Shown: piece after piece, positions 53,691-63,236 of the stretch
Numbering within the stretch: the first letter of the stretch is position 1
How the letters are laid out: each line of letters begins with the position of its first letter
DNA from: Nitrospirota bacterium
Lineage (GTDB): Bacteria; Nitrospirota; Leptospirillia; Leptospirillales; Leptospirillaceae
NCBI GenBank assembly: GCA_021826965.1
Contig: JAKAYA010000004.1
Coordinates: forward strand, 1 to 64,000
Direction: 5' to 3'
DNA: 64,000 bases
Notes under the pieces: generated by a model
The model's input: only the letters and a program-made list of their open reading frames with translations
Told to the model about the DNA's origin: nothing
The model's database searches: none
Position numbers and translations under genes: made by a program

Positions 53691-54646
53691 AAGTGGGGGT
53701 CGTGGGGGTTGGCTATCTGGGACAGCATCATGCCCGGGTCCTGTCGGAGTTGCCGGATGTCGAGATGGCCGGAGTTTTTGATGTGGACACGGGCCGGGCA
53801 GAGGAAGTGGCCTCCCGCATCAAGGTACGGCGACATACGTCCATTTCCTCTCTGGTGAAGGAGTGTGACGCTGTTTCGGTGGTGACACCGACCCTGTTTC
53901 ATTTGCCGGTGATCGAGGAGATCTTTTCGGTCGGATCTCCTCACGTTTTTCTGGAAAAACCCATCGCGGACACTCTGGAAAACGGACAACAAATCCTGAA
54001 TCTGGCAAAAAAGCACAACGTCCTTTTACAGATCGGTCATATCGAACGCTTCAATCCGGGGCTCGAAGCCATTCTCGAAGCTCGCCCGAAACCCGCCTAC
54101 ATCGAAGCCCAGAGACTGTCTCCATTCGGACTCCGAGGAACGGACGTTCCGGTGGTGGTCGACTTGATGATTCATGATATCGACATCATTCTGAGCCTGG
54201 TCAACTCCCCGATCGCGACCATGCGGGTTGTGGGAACACCGGTCATCACCCCTCACATCGACATTGCCAACGCCTGGATCGAGTTTGAAAACGGATGTCT
54301 TGCTCAAGTTCTCGGAAGTCGCGTTTCCATGGAAAAGCTCCGGAAATTCCGGGTGTTTGATCGGGAAGGGCGCTATTTTTCCCTGAACTTCGACACCCGA
54401 GAACTCTCGGAAGCGAAAGTGACGCTCAATCCGGGGTCCCTTCCCCAGATCGACCGGGGAAAAAAGGTTTTCGAAGCGGAAGAACCACTCAAAAAAGAGC
54501 TCCGCTCTTTCGTCGAAGCGATCCGGTTCTCAAAACCGGTCAAGGTGACTGGTGAAGACGGACTTCGCGCCCTCGAGGTGGCTCTGGAGGTCAATCGCCT
54601 GGCCGAAGAAAGCCTCAAACGGTTTCAGCAGATTCCTTCGGCCTGA
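53681..54646 (+). CDS. Gfo/Idh/MocA-family NAD(P)-dependent oxidoreductase, GnnA-like candidate
   Basis: A 321-residue protein with a Rossmann opening VGVVGVGYLGQHHARVL, EKPIADTLENG (the conserved EKP motif) and GHIERFNPGLEAI followed by the C-terminal alpha/beta domain. It lies inside the lipid A operon between lpxI and lpxB. In Acidithiobacillus and Leptospira a family member (GnnA) oxidises UDP-GlcNAc at C-3 for amide-linked lipid A. That role is inferred from position; the partner aminotransferase GnnB is not in the window. Confidence 0.8.
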   Translation: MGLKVGVVGVGYLGQHHARVLSELPDVEMAGVFDVDTGRAEEVASRIKVRRHTSISSLVKECDAVSVVTPTLFHLPVIEEIFSVGSPHVFLEKPIADTLENGQQILNLAKKHNVLLQIGHIERFNPGLEAILEARPKPAYIEAQRLSPFGLRGTDVPVVVDLMIHDIDIILSLVNSPIATMRVVGTPVITPHIDIANAWIEFENGCLAQVLGSRVSMEKLRKFRVFDREGRYFSLNFDTRELSEAKVTLNPGSLPQIDRGKKVFEAEEPLKKELRSFVEAIRFSKPVKVTGEDGLRALEVALEVNRLAEESLKRFQQIPSA

Positions 54647-54653
54647 TGTGATC

Positions 54654-55907
54654 ATGAATCCGGAAGAAGACCGAAGAGCCGGGGAGAGAAAAAAACTTCT
54701 GATCGTCGCCGGTGAAACGTCCGGAGACCAGCACGGGGCGCATCTGGTGTCCGCACTCATAGAGATGGATCCGGCGATCGACGTCTGGTCCGTCGGAGGG
54801 GAAATGCTCCGGAAGGCCGGAGCCAGAGAGATCGTGGGGATCGAGAAACTCTCAGTCATCGGTCTTCTGGAGGTGTTCAAGAAAGCCGGAAATGTGGTCT
54901 CCGCTTTCCGGAAGGTTCTCCGCACCGTGGATCGAGAAAAGATCCGGACGGCGGTCCTAATCGATTTTCCGGACTTCAATCTCCGTCTGGCCCATGCCCT
55001 CAAAAAACGGGGTGTGCGGGTGTTGTACTACATCAGTCCGCAGGTATGGGCCTGGCGAAAAGGTCGAATCGACCAGATTCGCCAGGATGTCGACCATATG
55101 TTTGTCATTTTCCCTTTTGAAAAGACTCTGTACGAAGAGGCGGGGGTTCCGGTCACGTTTGTGGGGCATCCCCTGCTGGATGAACCGTTTCCGGACGAAT
55201 CGCCGGAAATCCTTCGGAAACGGTTCTTCTCTCAAAGCGATCATGCCGGAAACAAGAGGGATTTTGTTCTTGGACTTTTGCCCGGGAGCCGGGAATCGGA
55301 GGTGACAAGGCTTTATTCCCGGATGCTTGAGGCGGTCGATCTTCTTCGTCCCCATTTTCCCGACCTCCGGGTTCTGGTTCCGCAGGCGCCAGGTCTGGAG
55401 GACCGATTGTTTCTCGAAAGAGAGACATGTTTTGCCTGGGCGAAGGATTCTTCTCTCTTTCGACGGGACAAGGGAAAATTCCGGGAAACCGTCAAGGCGT
55501 GCGATCTGGTTGTTCTGGCTTCGGGAACGGCAACTCTGGAGACGGCCCTACTCGGGGTGCCGATGGTCATTGTCTACGTCATGAATCCGTTCACCTATTT
55601 TCTGGCTCGAAAACTCGTCAAGGTTCCGGCTATCGGTATGGTCAACCTGATCGCGGAGAACACCGTCATGCCCGAGCTGATCCAGGATGCGGCAACTCCT
55701 CAGTCGATCATGCGGGAGGTTCAGGGGATTCTTTCCAGTCCGATCCGGCTTGAAAAAATGAAAGAAGAACTGGCGCAGGTAAAAAGAAAAGTGGGAGGTC
55801 CTGGTGCCTCAGAAGAGCTGGCGAAAAGGGTGATGGAGTATTTGAAATCGCCTGCTTCCCTGAGCGGTTATCTTCAAGGGAACTCTGGGATAAGGGGAGA
55901 AGGATGA
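54654..55907 (+). CDS. lpxB: Lipid A disaccharide synthase LpxB
   Basis: A 417-residue GT19 glycosyltransferase. LLIVAGETSGDQHGAHLVSAL, VLIDFPDFNLRLAHALKKRG, YYISPQVWAWRKGRI and FPFEKTLYEEAGVPVTFVGHPLLDE are family hallmarks; ASGTATLETALLGVPMVIVYV is the nucleotide-binding end. It condenses UDP-diacyl-GlcN with diacyl-GlcN-1-P. ATG 54654 was chosen; GTG 54648 is also in frame. Its stop overlaps the next gene. Confidence 0.95.
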   Translation: MNPEEDRRAGERKKLLIVAGETSGDQHGAHLVSALIEMDPAIDVWSVGGEMLRKAGAREIVGIEKLSVIGLLEVFKKAGNVVSAFRKVLRTVDREKIRTAVLIDFPDFNLRLAHALKKRGVRVLYYISPQVWAWRKGRIDQIRQDVDHMFVIFPFEKTLYEEAGVPVTFVGHPLLDEPFPDESPEILRKRFFSQSDHAGNKRDFVLGLLPGSRESEVTRLYSRMLEAVDLLRPHFPDLRVLVPQAPGLEDRLFLERETCFAWAKDSSLFRRDKGKFRETVKACDLVVLASGTATLETALLGVPMVIVYVMNPFTYFLARKLVKVPAIGMVNLIAENTVMPELIQDAATPQSIMREVQGILSSPIRLEKMKEELAQVKRKVGGPGASEELAKRVMEYLKSPASLSGYLQGNSGIRGEG

Positions 55908-56977
55908 TATCGGTTATCATCCCGTTTTTTCGGGCAGGAGCATTTCTTGGAGAAGCGATCGAGTCCGTTCTGGATCAGACAGAACAGGATTGGGAACTGA
56001 TTTTGGTAGACAACAATGCATCGGATGATACACGTCAAGTTGCGGAAAAATACGCTAGAAAGAATTCCGACAGGATCCGGATTGTTCATGAACCACAGCA
56101 GGGGAATGCGTTTGCCCGAAATCATGGAATAATGCATGCGCAAGGAGAGTTTATCGCATTTTTAGACGATGACGACATCATGTATCCGGATCGACTGCAC
56201 CTTCAAAAAACGGCATTGAAAAAAAGGCCCGAAGCTTCTTTGGCCTATGGTTTGATAGACAGGGTTTCACAGGACAATCAAAAAATATTGTCACCTTCTG
56301 TGCAATCTTTTCCATTTATGCATTTCATCAAGTGTTCTCCTTCCATACAAGAGTGTATCCGGCTTAATTTTCCCGATATTCCTCCATCAGCTCTCTTTCT
56401 TTCGAAAAAGATTCTCTCGAAATCAGGATTTTTTGATTCCCATTTGACGCCTTTTTTTTTAGAAGACACCGATTTTTGTATGCGCCTGTATCAAAGTGGG
56501 CCTTTCCTTCAGATAGAAAAATCTATAATCCGTTTTAGAATGCCTTCATCTGATTTTTTAAAGAAGAAGCGCAAAAAAACGCTCGACAGATATCGAATTC
56601 TTCAGAATCAGGATTACTTTTATTCGAAAGTGGTAAGCCACATACGTCACAAAGAAGTATTTGACAATTTTGAAGTCCAAAAATCACTTTCAGAGTGGAG
56701 AGCTCGTTGGATAAAAGAGATTGGGATGTCTTTTTTGGGCCTAAAAGATGGTGTACCTTTTGCACGAGCTCTTTTTATTCGTTCGCTTTTTGAAAATCCG
56801 AATGATATTTCAATTCTGAAGCATTTTTTTCGATCATTCCACTCTTATGGAAAACGATTCTCAAAATATGGCGATATTCAACTTCAGGATGAGGGAATGC
56901 CGCCAGAGATAACAAGTTCCTTTTTTGAAAATCTTTTTACTGGAAAACATTCGTGTGAGTTTTGTTCATCTCCGTAA
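55904..56977 (+). CDS. Family 2 glycosyltransferase, low-GC insertion in the lipid A operon
   Basis: A 357-residue GT-A enzyme with MISVIIPFFRAGAFLGEAIES, LILVDNNASDDT and FIAFLDDDDIMYPD (DxD at about 90). The C-terminal half is helical and AT-rich, with poly-T/poly-A runs and codon use unlike its neighbours (many A/T-ending codons). It was probably acquired by transfer while keeping an ATGA overlap with lpxB. The acceptor is likely a lipopolysaccharide core sugar, but this is inference. Confidence 0.82.
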   Translation: MISVIIPFFRAGAFLGEAIESVLDQTEQDWELILVDNNASDDTRQVAEKYARKNSDRIRIVHEPQQGNAFARNHGIMHAQGEFIAFLDDDDIMYPDRLHLQKTALKKRPEASLAYGLIDRVSQDNQKILSPSVQSFPFMHFIKCSPSIQECIRLNFPDIPPSALFLSKKILSKSGFFDSHLTPFFLEDTDFCMRLYQSGPFLQIEKSIIRFRMPSSDFLKKKRKKTLDRYRILQNQDYFYSKVVSHIRHKEVFDNFEVQKSLSEWRARWIKEIGMSFLGLKDGVPFARALFIRSLFENPNDISILKHFFRSFHSYGKRFSKYGDIQLQDEGMPPEITSSFFENLFTGKHSCEFCSSP

Positions 56978-57037
56978 TAGAGATTTTGCGAAGTCTTAAA
57001 ATTTGGAAGAACTGTAATTTTCATAAGGCCTTCAAGA

Positions 57038-58840
57038 ATGGTTTTTTTTTGGAAAGATGCTACCTACAAGAAGATCCGGAAACCTCTTCACTCCTGGATC
57101 CGTCCCTACCGATCCCTGATCGCCGGGGGAATCCTGATGGCCTTTATCAGCGGTGGGGTTTCCAGCGGTGTTCCGATCCTTCTCCGTGAGCTGATCGACA
57201 AGGTTTTTGCGCAAAAAAATCCTCATCTTTTGTTTATTCTTCCCCTCTCTTTTTTCGTTCTGTTTTCGGTCAAAGGATTTACCGGTTTTTTTCAAGCCTT
57301 TCTTCTCAAAAAAGCAGCTCTTTTCATGATCAGCGATGTGCGTCAGTCGCTGTTTGCGCACCTGATCCGGATGCCTCTTGCGTCTTTTGGCCGGGAAGGG
57401 ACGGGTCATCTGATGTCCCGGGTGACGAACGACACCTATATTTTGCAGGGAGGGGTTGCGGAAATCATCCGGGATCTTCTCCGGAACTCCTTTACCGCTG
57501 TCGGGATGCTGGGGGCTCTTTTCTATATCGATTATAAACTGACGATCTTTGTCTTGCTGGTTGTGCCGTTGACGCTGATTCCCATCCGGAAGATCGGCAA
57601 AAAACTCCGGACGGTTTCCCGGAAAACCCAGGAAAGTTATGGAGATGTCAACCAGCATCTATCCGAAACTCTGTCGGCGATTCGACTAATCAAGTCGGTC
57701 GGTTCCGAAGAACGGGAGATCCGTCAATTCGCGGAATATTCCGATACCTATGCCCGTTCCCAGTTCCGTTCCGCCAAATACGAAAACCTGCTGTCGCCCA
57801 TTATGGAGTCCATTGGAGCCCTGGGGATCGGAGTCGCGGTCTGGCTGGGGGGATATTCCGTCATTCACGGCCATCTCACGCTTGGGACCCTGGTGGGGTT
57901 CTTGACAGCCGCTCAGATGCTCTATCAGCCTATCAAGGGGCTTGCCAATTCCCAGTCTGGAATCCAGCAATCACTGGCGGCTGCAGAGAGAATTGCGGAG
58001 GTTCTGGATCGGCCTCTCGAAATCCTTCAGGTGCCGGAAGGCAGCTGGATTGTGGAGCGCCTTTCCCGGTCCATCGAATTCCGGAACGTCAGCTTTCGTT
58101 ACCCCATGGCCAGTTCGGTGACGCTGGAAAATATTTCCATGCAGATACCGGCAGGAGACTTCGTTGCGATCGTCGGTCCTTCCGGTTCCGGAAAAAGCAC
58201 CATGGTCAACCTTCTGCCCTTGTTCTACCGTCCGTTCGAAGGTGAGATCCTCTGGGATGGTAAGTCCCTTCTGGGGGCCGATGTCCGTTCCCTGAGAAAC
58301 GCCATCGGAATGGTGACTCAGGATGTTATTCTGATGAACCAGACGGTCCGGGAAAACCTCCTGTACGGTCTCGAACGATCCGTTTCCCGGAACGAACTGG
58401 AACAGGCAACAAAGGTCGCGAACGCTCTCGGGTTCATTTCGGCGTTGCCCGAAGGGTTTGACACCCGGGTTGGAGAAAAGGGGATTTTTCTGTCCGGTGG
58501 GGAACGGCAACGGCTGGCCCTGGCCCGCGTGGTCCTCCGTGACCCGACACTTTTGATCCTGGACGAGGCGACGAGCGCTTTGGATACAGAATCCGAATAT
58601 GCCATTCAGAAAGCGCTGGAGGTCATCATGAAGAACCGGACGACCCTGGTGATCGCTCATCGGTTGTCGACGATCCGAAACGCTCGTCGTGTCTATGTCC
58701 TGGACAAGGGGCGTATTGTCGAATCGGGGACCCACGAAGAACTGATGCGTACAGATGGAGGACGGTATCAGAAGTTCCTGAATCTTTCCTTGGGTTTTGA
58801 GCCGGAGACCCGGGAAAATGATCGATCTCTTCCGGACTAA
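57038..58840 (+). CDS. msbA: Lipid A export ATP-binding/permease MsbA-like ABC transporter
   Basis: A 600-residue half transporter. Six membrane helices (about 20-320) precede an ATPase domain with Walker A GPSGSGKST near 387, signature LSGGERQRLALARV near 488 and Walker B LLILDEATSALD. It is an MsbA-type homodimer that flips core-lipid A, as the position between lpxB and waaA supports. The role in drug export seen in close relatives is an alternative. Confidence 0.9.
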   Translation: MVFFWKDATYKKIRKPLHSWIRPYRSLIAGGILMAFISGGVSSGVPILLRELIDKVFAQKNPHLLFILPLSFFVLFSVKGFTGFFQAFLLKKAALFMISDVRQSLFAHLIRMPLASFGREGTGHLMSRVTNDTYILQGGVAEIIRDLLRNSFTAVGMLGALFYIDYKLTIFVLLVVPLTLIPIRKIGKKLRTVSRKTQESYGDVNQHLSETLSAIRLIKSVGSEEREIRQFAEYSDTYARSQFRSAKYENLLSPIMESIGALGIGVAVWLGGYSVIHGHLTLGTLVGFLTAAQMLYQPIKGLANSQSGIQQSLAAAERIAEVLDRPLEILQVPEGSWIVERLSRSIEFRNVSFRYPMASSVTLENISMQIPAGDFVAIVGPSGSGKSTMVNLLPLFYRPFEGEILWDGKSLLGADVRSLRNAIGMVTQDVILMNQTVRENLLYGLERSVSRNELEQATKVANALGFISALPEGFDTRVGEKGIFLSGGERQRLALARVVLRDPTLLILDEATSALDTESEYAIQKALEVIMKNRTTLVIAHRLSTIRNARRVYVLDKGRIVESGTHEELMRTDGGRYQKFLNLSLGFEPETRENDRSLPD

Positions 58841-58848
58841 ATCCTAAG

Positions 58849-60225
58849 ATGACGGGTACCCTTCTCTTTTACTTCAGGATCGACCGAATCCTGAATCGTC
58901 TCCTCTGGCCGATTCTGCTTCCGGGAGCAGGGTTCATTTGGCTTTTTTTCCCGAGGACCCGTCCTTTCTTTCGGGAACGCTTGGGGTTTGGTGTGAGCAA
59001 AGCCACCGGGCAACCATCGGGTTCTCAAAAGACTTCGGGAGCGGTGCTTTTTCATGTGGCGAGTCTCGGAGAAGCCGTCGCGGCGACACCTCTGATCCGG
59101 GCCCTGTCGGAGAGGCATTCTCTGGTTTTGACTGCGACCACGCTGACAGGCAGGGAAGCGTTGACGAAGGCCTTTCCGGATCACTCCGTCTCCCTGGTGC
59201 CGTTCGATCTTCCGGATTTATGGATTCCTTTTCTGAAGAGCCGGGAGATCCGAAAGATTCTTTTGTTCGAAACAGAAATATGGCCTTCGATGTTATTGTC
59301 CGCATTTCACCTGGGGGTGAAGGTGGGTATCGTCAATGGCCGTCTTTCGACCCGCGGTTTCCGGCGGATGAGCCGGTTTCGCCCCCTGTTCGTTCCCCTC
59401 TTTCAACTCCTGGATCCTGTCGTTGTCCAGTCGGCTCTGGATCAGGATCGATTTCGGAAAATGGGCACCTTGTCCCGAAATATCCATCTGGGAGGCAATC
59501 TCAAGTGGGACGTTTTCGACCCGCGGGAGTCCGTTCAGGACCCGGAAGAATTGCGATTCTGGGTGCAGAGAGTGGAAGAGGATTGTCTGGAAAAGGGCAA
59601 GAAGCCTTTTCGGCTCCTGTTATCGTCCGTCCACCCGGAAGAAACGAAACAGATTCTTCGGACGCTCGAAAAAGGGCTTTCTTTTCCGCGTCCATTGCAT
59701 ATCCTGATTGCGCCGAGACATCTGAACCGGCTCGAAACCTTTCGATCTTTTCTGCCGAAAGAGACGTGGGTTCAGGATCGGAGGGAACGGTTCTGTCCTG
59801 AAGAAGGAGGATCGAAGAGTTTACCGATGATTTTCTCTCTTCTCGACACCTATGGAGAACTGCGGACCCTGACCCGTTTTTGCGATCTTGTTGTGGTGGG
59901 GGGAACATTTGACCCGGTCGGAGGTCATTCTCCGATCGATGCGGCCGCGGCGGGAATTCCCCTGATCGTCGGTCCCCACACCGATCATATTCGGGAGATT
60001 GTCTGCGATCTGAAAGAAGGGGGAGGGATGCTGGAATTGCACCGCCCGGACCTTCTCTCTGAGATCCTTTGCGAGTTGATGATGGACCCGGAGAAGATGG
60101 CAAAAATGGGGGAGGACAACCGGAACGTCTTTTCTGTTCGTCGAGGGGCGCTCATGCGCACGATGTCGTTTTTGCGTCCTTTTCTGGAAGGCGAGAGCGT
60201 CAAAAGAGCGGAGACCGACTTGTGA
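58849..60225 (+). CDS. waaA: 3-deoxy-D-manno-octulosonate (Kdo) transferase WaaA/KdtA
   Basis: A 458-residue GT-B glycosyltransferase with an N-terminal membrane anchor (about 15-33), FRERLGFG, LFHVASLGEAVAATPLIRAL (the conserved Glu region), FETEIWPSMLLSAF and VGGTFDPVGGHSPIDAAAAGIPLIVGPHT. It transfers Kdo from CMP-Kdo to lipid IVA; the number of Kdo residues cannot be read from sequence. Its stop overlaps the lpxK GTG (GTGA). Confidence 0.94.
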   Translation: MTGTLLFYFRIDRILNRLLWPILLPGAGFIWLFFPRTRPFFRERLGFGVSKATGQPSGSQKTSGAVLFHVASLGEAVAATPLIRALSERHSLVLTATTLTGREALTKAFPDHSVSLVPFDLPDLWIPFLKSREIRKILLFETEIWPSMLLSAFHLGVKVGIVNGRLSTRGFRRMSRFRPLFVPLFQLLDPVVVQSALDQDRFRKMGTLSRNIHLGGNLKWDVFDPRESVQDPEELRFWVQRVEEDCLEKGKKPFRLLLSSVHPEETKQILRTLEKGLSFPRPLHILIAPRHLNRLETFRSFLPKETWVQDRRERFCPEEGGSKSLPMIFSLLDTYGELRTLTRFCDLVVVGGTFDPVGGHSPIDAAAAGIPLIVGPHTDHIREIVCDLKEGGGMLELHRPDLLSEILCELMMDPEKMAKMGEDNRNVFSVRRGALMRTMSFLRPFLEGESVKRAETDL

Positions 60226-61301
60226 TTCCGAGATTTTGGCTTGCGCCTTTTTCTCTCGGATATGCAGCCGGACTGTTCCTCTGGGAAGAAGCCTATCGGA
60301 GAGGGATTCTTCCAACAGAGCGATTGTCCGTCCCTGTCATTGGTGTCGGAGGGATAACCGTGGGAGGAGCCGGAAAAACACCGACGACGCTATGCATCCT
60401 GGAGTCCCTTATTCGTAAGGGATTGACCCCGGGTGTTCTGACACGGGGATATGGTCGAAGAGAGAAAACGCCAGAACCCTTTTTGTTTCGGGGTAATGAA
60501 GGATTCTCCACGGATGTCACCGGAGACGAGCCTGCCATGATGTCCAGGCGCTTTCCGGAGGTTCTCTTCTGTATCAGCGCAGATCGCGCAAAAGGCGGTC
60601 AGGCTCTTGTGGACAGGGGGGCGAATGTCGTCCTTCTTGACGACGGATTTCAGTCTCTGGAGCTTTATCAGGACCTCCGGGTGGTTCTCCTTCCGGAAAA
60701 AAAGCTTTCTTCGGGGATCTCTTCCCTTTTTCATCTTCTTCCGGCAGGGGATTTGAGAGACTTTCCCGGCCGGTTGAAACAGGCGGATGTTCTCGTTCGA
60801 CTGGAACAAGCGATGGAAAAGGAACATCCGGATGCAGCACCGGACTTTCCGGATTGTTACCGGGTGTTCTTGAGCCCCGGGAGCGTTTTTATGTCTGCGA
60901 CCGTTCGACCCTCTGCTCTTTTGGGGAGGGATGGAAGATTTTCCCCGGTGGAAGAGTTACGGGGGAAAAATGTCGTCCTGGTTTCCGGCATCGCCCGTCC
61001 CCAAAGATTTCGAAGGATGGCTGAATCCTGTGGGGCCCGGGTACTGGGCCATCTGGAGTTACCGGACCATGTTCTCTATACGAATGCAATTCTGTCGAGA
61101 ATCCGGAGCTGGATTCAGGAAATCGAGTCCACCGGCCAAAGCGAGATTCATCAGGTTCTGGTGACGGAGAAAGACTGGGTGAAGCTTTGCCGGTATTCCG
61201 AAAGAGACTCCCGTGTCCAGGCTTTTATCGTCCGGATGGACTGGAATGACTCAGCCCAGTGGGAAAAGCTCCTGGAAGAAAAACCGGGACGGGCATCTTG
61301 A
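60222..61301 (+). CDS. lpxK: Tetraacyldisaccharide 4'-kinase LpxK
   Basis: A 359-residue membrane-associated kinase. An N-terminal hydrophobic segment is followed by P-loop GVGGITVGGAGKTPTT (about 43-58), TRGYGRR, DVTGDEPAMMSRR and LLDDGFQSLELYQDL (the catalytic DDGFQ region). It phosphorylates the 4' position of lipid A disaccharide. GTG 60222 overlaps the waaA stop; upstream reading in this frame lies inside waaA. Confidence 0.93.
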   Translation: MIPRFWLAPFSLGYAAGLFLWEEAYRRGILPTERLSVPVIGVGGITVGGAGKTPTTLCILESLIRKGLTPGVLTRGYGRREKTPEPFLFRGNEGFSTDVTGDEPAMMSRRFPEVLFCISADRAKGGQALVDRGANVVLLDDGFQSLELYQDLRVVLLPEKKLSSGISSLFHLLPAGDLRDFPGRLKQADVLVRLEQAMEKEHPDAAPDFPDCYRVFLSPGSVFMSATVRPSALLGRDGRFSPVEELRGKNVVLVSGIARPQRFRRMAESCGARVLGHLELPDHVLYTNAILSRIRSWIQEIESTGQSEIHQVLVTEKDWVKLCRYSERDSRVQAFIVRMDWNDSAQWEKLLEEKPGRAS

Positions 61302-62224
61302 GGGATTCGGGAAAGCCGGATGGCACAAAGCTTCCGCCCGCGTTGCTGGTGTTTGTCGCTCGTCTTTTCCAGAGATTGCCGCATGGACAAGCCCTGAATC
61401 TTGGCCGCCATACAGGGGATCTTCTCCGTTTACTCCTGAAAAAAAAGACTTCGTTGGCCCGCAGGAACCTCGAGTCCGCGTTTCCGGAACTTCGGGGGTC
61501 GGTGGAGTTGGAGGACCGGATCCGGGATATCTATCGCCACTTCGGAATGATGGGGGCTGAGTTTCTCCGGTTTCCAGTGATGGATGAACCCTGGCTCAGA
61601 CAGCATGTTCAGGTTTCGGGGCTCGAGCATGTGTTCTCTCTTCTGGGGCAGGGGAAGGGCGTTCTGGCCTTTTCGGCCCATTTTGGCAACTGGGAATTGG
61701 CGATCAAGCGGCTGGCTCTCGATATTCCGGAACAGATCCATGTTGTGATACGGCGTATCAAGGATCCGAACGTTCATCGATTCGTCGAAGAATACCGGGA
61801 GAGCTACGGCGGGGCAGTTTCCCTGTTACAGGATCAGGGGCCGCTACCCATATTTCGGATTTTGAAGAAAAACGGTATTGTCGTGACGGTTCTGGATCAG
61901 AATGCCGGAAGAGATGAAGGGGTCTTCACCCCCTTTTTCGGGCGTCCGGCCTGTACCTACACAAGCGTGGCCCGGATTGCTGTCCGTCAGAATATTCCGC
62001 TCCTGCCAGTTTTTGATGCCAGGGTGAGCGATGTGGAGCATCAGATATGGATTGGCCCTCCGATAGCGCCTCCGGACACGGACACGCAGGAAGCGGTGGA
62101 AAATTTGACGCAAGCATGTACCGAAAAGATTGAGAAGATGGTCCGGAGGTATCCTGAGCAATGGATCTGGATGCACAACCGGTGGAAGACAAGACCGATT
62201 GATCCGGAAGATGGAGTGGGGTAA
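61298..62224 (+). CDS. lpxL: Lipid A biosynthesis acyltransferase LpxL/HtrB-like
   Basis: A 308-residue acyltransferase of the HtrB/LpxL/LpxM family. The catalytic motif is SAHFGNWELA (HxxxxE), followed by VVIRRIKDPNVHRFVEEYR, LDQNAGRDEGVFTPFFGRPA and WIWMHNRWKTRP. It adds a secondary acyl chain to Kdo-lipid A. The start is uncertain: TTG 61298 overlaps the lpxK stop as elsewhere in this operon, and GTG 61259 is the other in-frame choice. An AT-rich gap follows. Confidence 0.88.
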   Translation: MRDSGKPDGTKLPPALLVFVARLFQRLPHGQALNLGRHTGDLLRLLLKKKTSLARRNLESAFPELRGSVELEDRIRDIYRHFGMMGAEFLRFPVMDEPWLRQHVQVSGLEHVFSLLGQGKGVLAFSAHFGNWELAIKRLALDIPEQIHVVIRRIKDPNVHRFVEEYRESYGGAVSLLQDQGPLPIFRILKKNGIVVTVLDQNAGRDEGVFTPFFGRPACTYTSVARIAVRQNIPLLPVFDARVSDVEHQIWIGPPIAPPDTDTQEAVENLTQACTEKIEKMVRRYPEQWIWMHNRWKTRPIDPEDGVG

Positions 62225-62315
62225 ACGAAAAGAGGGTTTTCCTTAGTTTATATGAAAAATGATTTTTTTCTAACTTTCAAATTGATCAAAATTTTCTGGA
62301 GAACTGTTCATCAAG

Positions 62316-63116
62316 ATGCCTTTACAATCTGAGACTCCTCTAAGAAGAATGCCAATCTCTGTCTATATCCTGGCATACAATCAGGAACATAAGATCCGTC
62401 CGGCAATCGAAAGTGTCCTGTGGGCGGATGAGGTCATTCTTGTCGATTCCGGGAGCACGGACCGAACGGCACAGATTGCCGAAGAACTGGGGGTTCGCGT
62501 TTGTCAGGCTCCTTTTACAGGATTCGGTGCTCTTCGTAAGGCAGCGATCTCACATTGCACCCATGACTGGATCTTCAGCCTCGATTCGGATGAGAGGATG
62601 ACTCCGGAAGCGCAGGCGGAAATCCTCTCGATTCTTGCCCAGGAAAATCCGATGGATGCCTATCTTGTTCCCCGGAAAAATTATTTTCTGGGACGATGGA
62701 TACGATATTCGGACTGGTATCCCGATTACAGGCAGCCTCAACTTTTTCGAAAGGGGTCCATGACTTACTCCGAAGATCTGGTCCATGAAACCTATTCCAT
62801 GAATTCCGGGTGTCGTCTTGGGAAATTTTCGTCAGCGATCGTTCAGATCCCCTATTATGACCTGGGAGAGATGATTTCAAAAATGAACCGATACTCCAGT
62901 CTGGGAGCTGAGAAGCTAGTATCCAGAGGGGCAAGGAAAGGCTCTGTTTTGAAAGGACTGGTGCATGGGGTTTGGGCATTTTTGCGTCATTATGTTATCA
63001 AAAGGGGATTCCTCGATGGTGGACCTGGTTTTGTCATAGCTCTCTATAATTTTGAAAGTTCGTTTTATAAATATGTAAAAATATTCGACAAAGTGAGGAA
63101 AGACTCTTCCGATTAA
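62316..63116 (+). CDS. Family 2 glycosyltransferase (WaaE/KdtX-like)
   Basis: A 266-residue GT-A glycosyltransferase with ISVYILAYNQEHKIRPAIES, EVILVDSGSTDRT, and WIFSLDSDERMTPE, the LDSDE form typical of the WaaE/KdtX subgroup that adds a glucose-like sugar to the LPS core. It has a predicted membrane-associated basic C-terminus. ATG 62349 (PISVYILAYN) is a possible later start with better family fit. It lies 91 bp after lpxL behind an AT-rich stretch that may hold a promoter. Confidence 0.85.
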   Translation: MPLQSETPLRRMPISVYILAYNQEHKIRPAIESVLWADEVILVDSGSTDRTAQIAEELGVRVCQAPFTGFGALRKAAISHCTHDWIFSLDSDERMTPEAQAEILSILAQENPMDAYLVPRKNYFLGRWIRYSDWYPDYRQPQLFRKGSMTYSEDLVHETYSMNSGCRLGKFSSAIVQIPYYDLGEMISKMNRYSSLGAEKLVSRGARKGSVLKGLVHGVWAFLRHYVIKRGFLDGGPGFVIALYNFESSFYKYVKIFDKVRKDSSD

Positions 63117-63236
63117 ATTTTTATCGTAGTCGTTTACAGAGGAAATTCTTACGGTTATTGAAATGAAAAACTCCCCTTTTTTCTCATTCTGGCTATCTTG
63201 AGGTATTTCATCGAACCCGTTGATCCAATCACCCCG

